Assembly: GCF_900155615.1 (NCBI RefSeq)
Contig: NZ_FUHT01000002.1
Location: forward strand, 124,001-188,000
Direction: 5' to 3'
DNA: 64,000 bases
DNA from: Massiliimalia massiliensis
GTDB lineage: Bacteria; Bacillota; Clostridia; Oscillospirales; Ruminococcaceae
Below the pieces are notes generated by a model, which saw nothing but the letters and a program-made list of their open reading frames with translations, made no database searches and had not been told where the DNA came from. The translations under genes were made by a program, and so were the position numbers. Of this stretch, positions 61,864 through 64,000 are shown one piece after another (the first letter of the stretch is position 1; each line of letters starts with the position of its first letter).

Positions 61864-64000
61864 CTAATCATTAAAATACTTTTTTTCTATCTCATCGAAA
61901 TCAGTAGTATTAAAGCGGTCCTTGAGAGTCCAATATCCTTTTATGGCTACAGCTTGAATCCATGGGAAACAAGTTTTGTTTCCTTCCCCTTTCCAACGAT
62001 GTCCAAATCCGGTATCTGTGGCGAACATAGGATCATCTACGCCAAACCAACTTACTAAATAGCCCTCTTCTTGTAATCCATAATATTTATAACCCCAATC
62101 CTTTTCCGGTAAAGCAACCGTCTGGTTGCAGCCATACCAGTACAGCCGTGCCGCTTCAAACAATTCTTTATCTTTAGAGAGAATCGCAATTTCAGTAAGT
62201 TCCGACGCACACATTAATTGGAACATGTGGACGTATCCCGCTCCGCAGGTATCACAGGCTCCAATCCCCAAGCTGCGGAATCCATATTTTTCCAAAGTAC
62301 TGTCCTTCGGAAGAGGAATATCCCACAAACATACCCATGAAGCATAGAAGTGCGCTGCATCAACAGCACCGTCTAAAAAGACTTTTTCTTCTGTTGCTTT
62401 GTAGAGGGACAGCATTCCCAGCATTGGATAAAGCATGCTCTCATTATCAATTAACTGGCCTTTACGATAGATGCTGTCATGAACTCCGCCATTGTATTTC
62501 ACCCTATCAATCGGATGCGCTTTGACAAAATATCCGGCTTTTCTAGCACACTCCAAATATTTAATTTCTCCGGTATATTCATACATTTCTACTAATAAAG
62601 GAATAGAAGTGGATGTAGAGGATTTCTTTTCATAGATTGTCCCACCAAACCAGATTTCCGGTTCAGTAATCGGTTTTCCGGAAATGTCATAAGCTCTGTA
62701 CCAAGACCCATCCTCTTCCTGAGTCCGCAACAAAAATCCGCAGTAATTTGTCACTGCATTGATCCAGTTTTGATGATCATTTCCTCTTTCCAATTCATAT
62801 CGATAAATTCTCAGAAGTGCTGTGGCGTCTTCATTCATACAGCGCAGGTACGAGCCTTTTATTTGAGTCAATCTATCGACCACTTCCTTTTTATTCGTGT
62901 AAAGCGGTCCCATCAAACGTTCCAGGTCCTCACCACGGGCATATGCCAACGGGAGAAGAAGCCCTGTCCACCAGAAATTCATTTCTTTGGTGTCAGTATT
63001 GTAAAGATTGTAAAACATTCCGCTTTCCGGAATATGGATACTATTAGCAAAAAAGTCGGTAGTTCTTAGCGCGTGCTCTACATAAGTTGGGATATCGTGT
63101 TCATACCCATATCGAATGACATTATAGGCGTTTAAAATATTTTGACCTGTAAATCCATATTGTATGATGTTTTCAAGCTGTTCTCCTTTTTGAGGATGGC
63201 AGTTTAACACATATCCCGCTGGGAACCCTTTATCCTGTGGGAATTCCAGATAGTAACGATCCAATGCTTCCAAACGATACTCAACAATTCTATCGATGGG
63301 TTCGAGCAATTCTACCGGTGTTAAGGTATTTTCTTTGATTATGGTACGAACGCTTTCCCAGCAAGCCGTATTAAAGTTTTCCTGTTGCTCTGCACCGAAA
63401 AGATAAGAAACTTCAAGTTTTTCTCCAGAGACTGCCGGCCAAAATGCACCAAACGGCACACTCTTGGATACATACAAACCGATTGTACCCTCACCTTCAT
63501 AAAATGGATATGCTGCTCTCATATGTACACTGGAATAGCCTTTGCTCCAAACCCCCAAAGCACCAATATCAGTTTTCTGTAAAAATTTAGTTTGTCCTAC
63601 CTCCCGATTTGGAATGGAATCATACTGCGGCAATACCGCTCGTTCCATCCACAGAGAAACCTTTTGTTCCTCACTATATGCCATAAATTTCGGAAAATTG
63701 ATCCGATCCTCACGATACAAAAGATTGTCAGTCAGGAAATAATCCTCCAGCCCATCGTCATCTATATCATTTTTATCGAAAATAGCAGGCGGTGCAAAAT
63801 ATCTTAACTGCCTAAAAGTAGGCTGGTCCTGCGGCAGCAATGCTGCGGAGCACCATAGACGAACACCTTTTGTTTTTTCAGAACTTTCTACTTTCAATGT
63901 CCGGTCTAATCTGACTCTGCCTGTTTCTGTATGCGAATAGATATCTTCCAGGATAAATTTTCCGTCCTCTCGTCCAGATACTTCAGCAGTACAAATCATT
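61864..64000 (-). CDS. Six-hairpin glycosidase-like protein, N-terminus outside window
   Basis: At least 711 aa; the frame is open at the window edge and probably extends beyond. An N-terminal beta-rich part (1-235) precedes an alpha/alpha-barrel part (about 240-690) with repeated Trp/Tyr/Gly segments (FWWTGLLLPLAYARG; GGVHDSIYRKGQLIDNESM; FGHRWKGEGNKT). Fold-level similarity to alpha/alpha6 glycoside hydrolases or heparinase-like proteins; no family signature recognised and catalytic residues not assignable. On the same strand as the system 2 transporter and formerly adjacent to it, so probably acts on the same glycan. Confidence 0.6.
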   Translation of the reverse strand, partial: MICTAEVSGREDGKFILEDIYSHTETGRVRLDRTLKVESSEKTKGVRLWCSAALLPQDQPTFRQLRYFAPPAIFDKNDIDDDGLEDYFLTDNLLYREDRINFPKFMAYSEEQKVSLWMERAVLPQYDSIPNREVGQTKFLQKTDIGALGVWSKGYSSVHMRAAYPFYEGEGTIGLYVSKSVPFGAFWPAVSGEKLEVSYLFGAEQQENFNTACWESVRTIIKENTLTPVELLEPIDRIVEYRLEALDRYYLEFPQDKGFPAGYVLNCHPQKGEQLENIIQYGFTGQNILNAYNVIRYGYEHDIPTYVEHALRTTDFFANSIHIPESGMFYNLYNTDTKEMNFWWTGLLLPLAYARGEDLERLMGPLYTNKKEVVDRLTQIKGSYLRCMNEDATALLRIYRYELERGNDHQNWINAVTNYCGFLLRTQEEDGSWYRAYDISGKPITEPEIWFGGTIYEKKSSTSTSIPLLVEMYEYTGEIKYLECARKAGYFVKAHPIDRVKYNGGVHDSIYRKGQLIDNESMLYPMLGMLSLYKATEEKVFLDGAVDAAHFYASWVCLWDIPLPKDSTLEKYGFRSLGIGACDTCGAGYVHMFQLMCASELTEIAILSKDKELFEAARLYWYGCNQTVALPEKDWGYKYYGLQEEGYLVSWFGVDDPMFATDTGFGHRWKGEGNKTCFPWIQAVAIKGYWTLKDRFNTTDFDEIEKKYFND

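Noticed and set aside
1-64000. CRISPR arrays, rRNA and tRNA genes
   Set aside because: No regularly spaced direct repeats and no rRNA or complete tRNA structure were seen.

Overview
The window looks like chromosome of a spore-forming, anaerobic, Gram-positive Clostridia (most likely Oscillospiraceae/Ruminococcaceae-like). The basis is a SpoVT regulator, GerW/YtfJ, a SigH-type sigma factor, ScpAB, HtrA, a VanW protein, a Cys4 zinc-ribbon L28, biotin-dependent carboxyltransferase genes and gut-type polysaccharide genes. This is inferred from gene content only; no 16S or other marker is present.

Layout. (1) 1-37.7 kb is a compact core chromosome. It begins with a truncated IS200-type transposase. 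Next come a membrane-linked GT2 glycosyltransferase, a large secreted GH25 lysozyme with eight Big_2 domains, a GH43 beta-xylosidase, VanW, the CCA-adding enzyme, a surface prenyltransferase-fold protein, and a three-gene 12S/1.3S/5S-like carboxyltransferase operon. A seven-gene minus-strand cluster follows (site-2 protease, scpA, scpB, DUF2953, ytfJ, dacF, rluB), divergent from rpmB. After that come spoVT, a CorA-type transporter, htrA, a cytidylate kinase-like gene, an HD hydrolase, glpP-glpK, a sigH-like gene, a fucose/arabinose isomerase-like gene, an amidase, an MFS transporter and a DUF4190-like protein. (2) At about 37.68 kb the C-terminal half of a minus-strand feoB is cut by a mobile element that starts with a large serine recombinase. 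The element carries a TTG-started sigma-like gene behind a structured leader, a RecA-fold ATPase, MobC, a MobA/VirD2-type relaxase with a second gene nested in another frame (MobB-like), small unknown genes and a PPP-family phosphatase (37.7-45.4 kb). (3) 45.7-47.7 kb is IS wreckage: an IS256-type element with two in-frame stops joined to an IS3 remnant. (4) 47.8-64 kb is a visibly more A/T-rich carbohydrate locus: two AraC regulators, a beta-propeller protein and a CUT1 sugar ABC transporter on one side; an alpha-xylosidase (GH31, YicI-like), a second CUT1 transporter and a six-hairpin-type protein on the other, the last split off by a degenerate IS flanked by an 8-bp target duplication.

How it works together. 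The right-hand locus probably imports and trims xylose-containing oligosaccharides such as xyloglucan or isoprimeverose fragments; the ATPase subunit is not present and is presumably shared from elsewhere. The GH43 enzyme at 5.1 kb is consistent with a xylan/xyloglucan lifestyle. The missing N-terminal half of feoB does not appear anywhere to the right, so either the inserted DNA runs past the window or the region was rearranged after insertion.

Starts were moved inward from the longest frame where a Shine-Dalgarno (SD) sequence and family length supported it. Functions are family-level readings from the sequence; no database search was possible.
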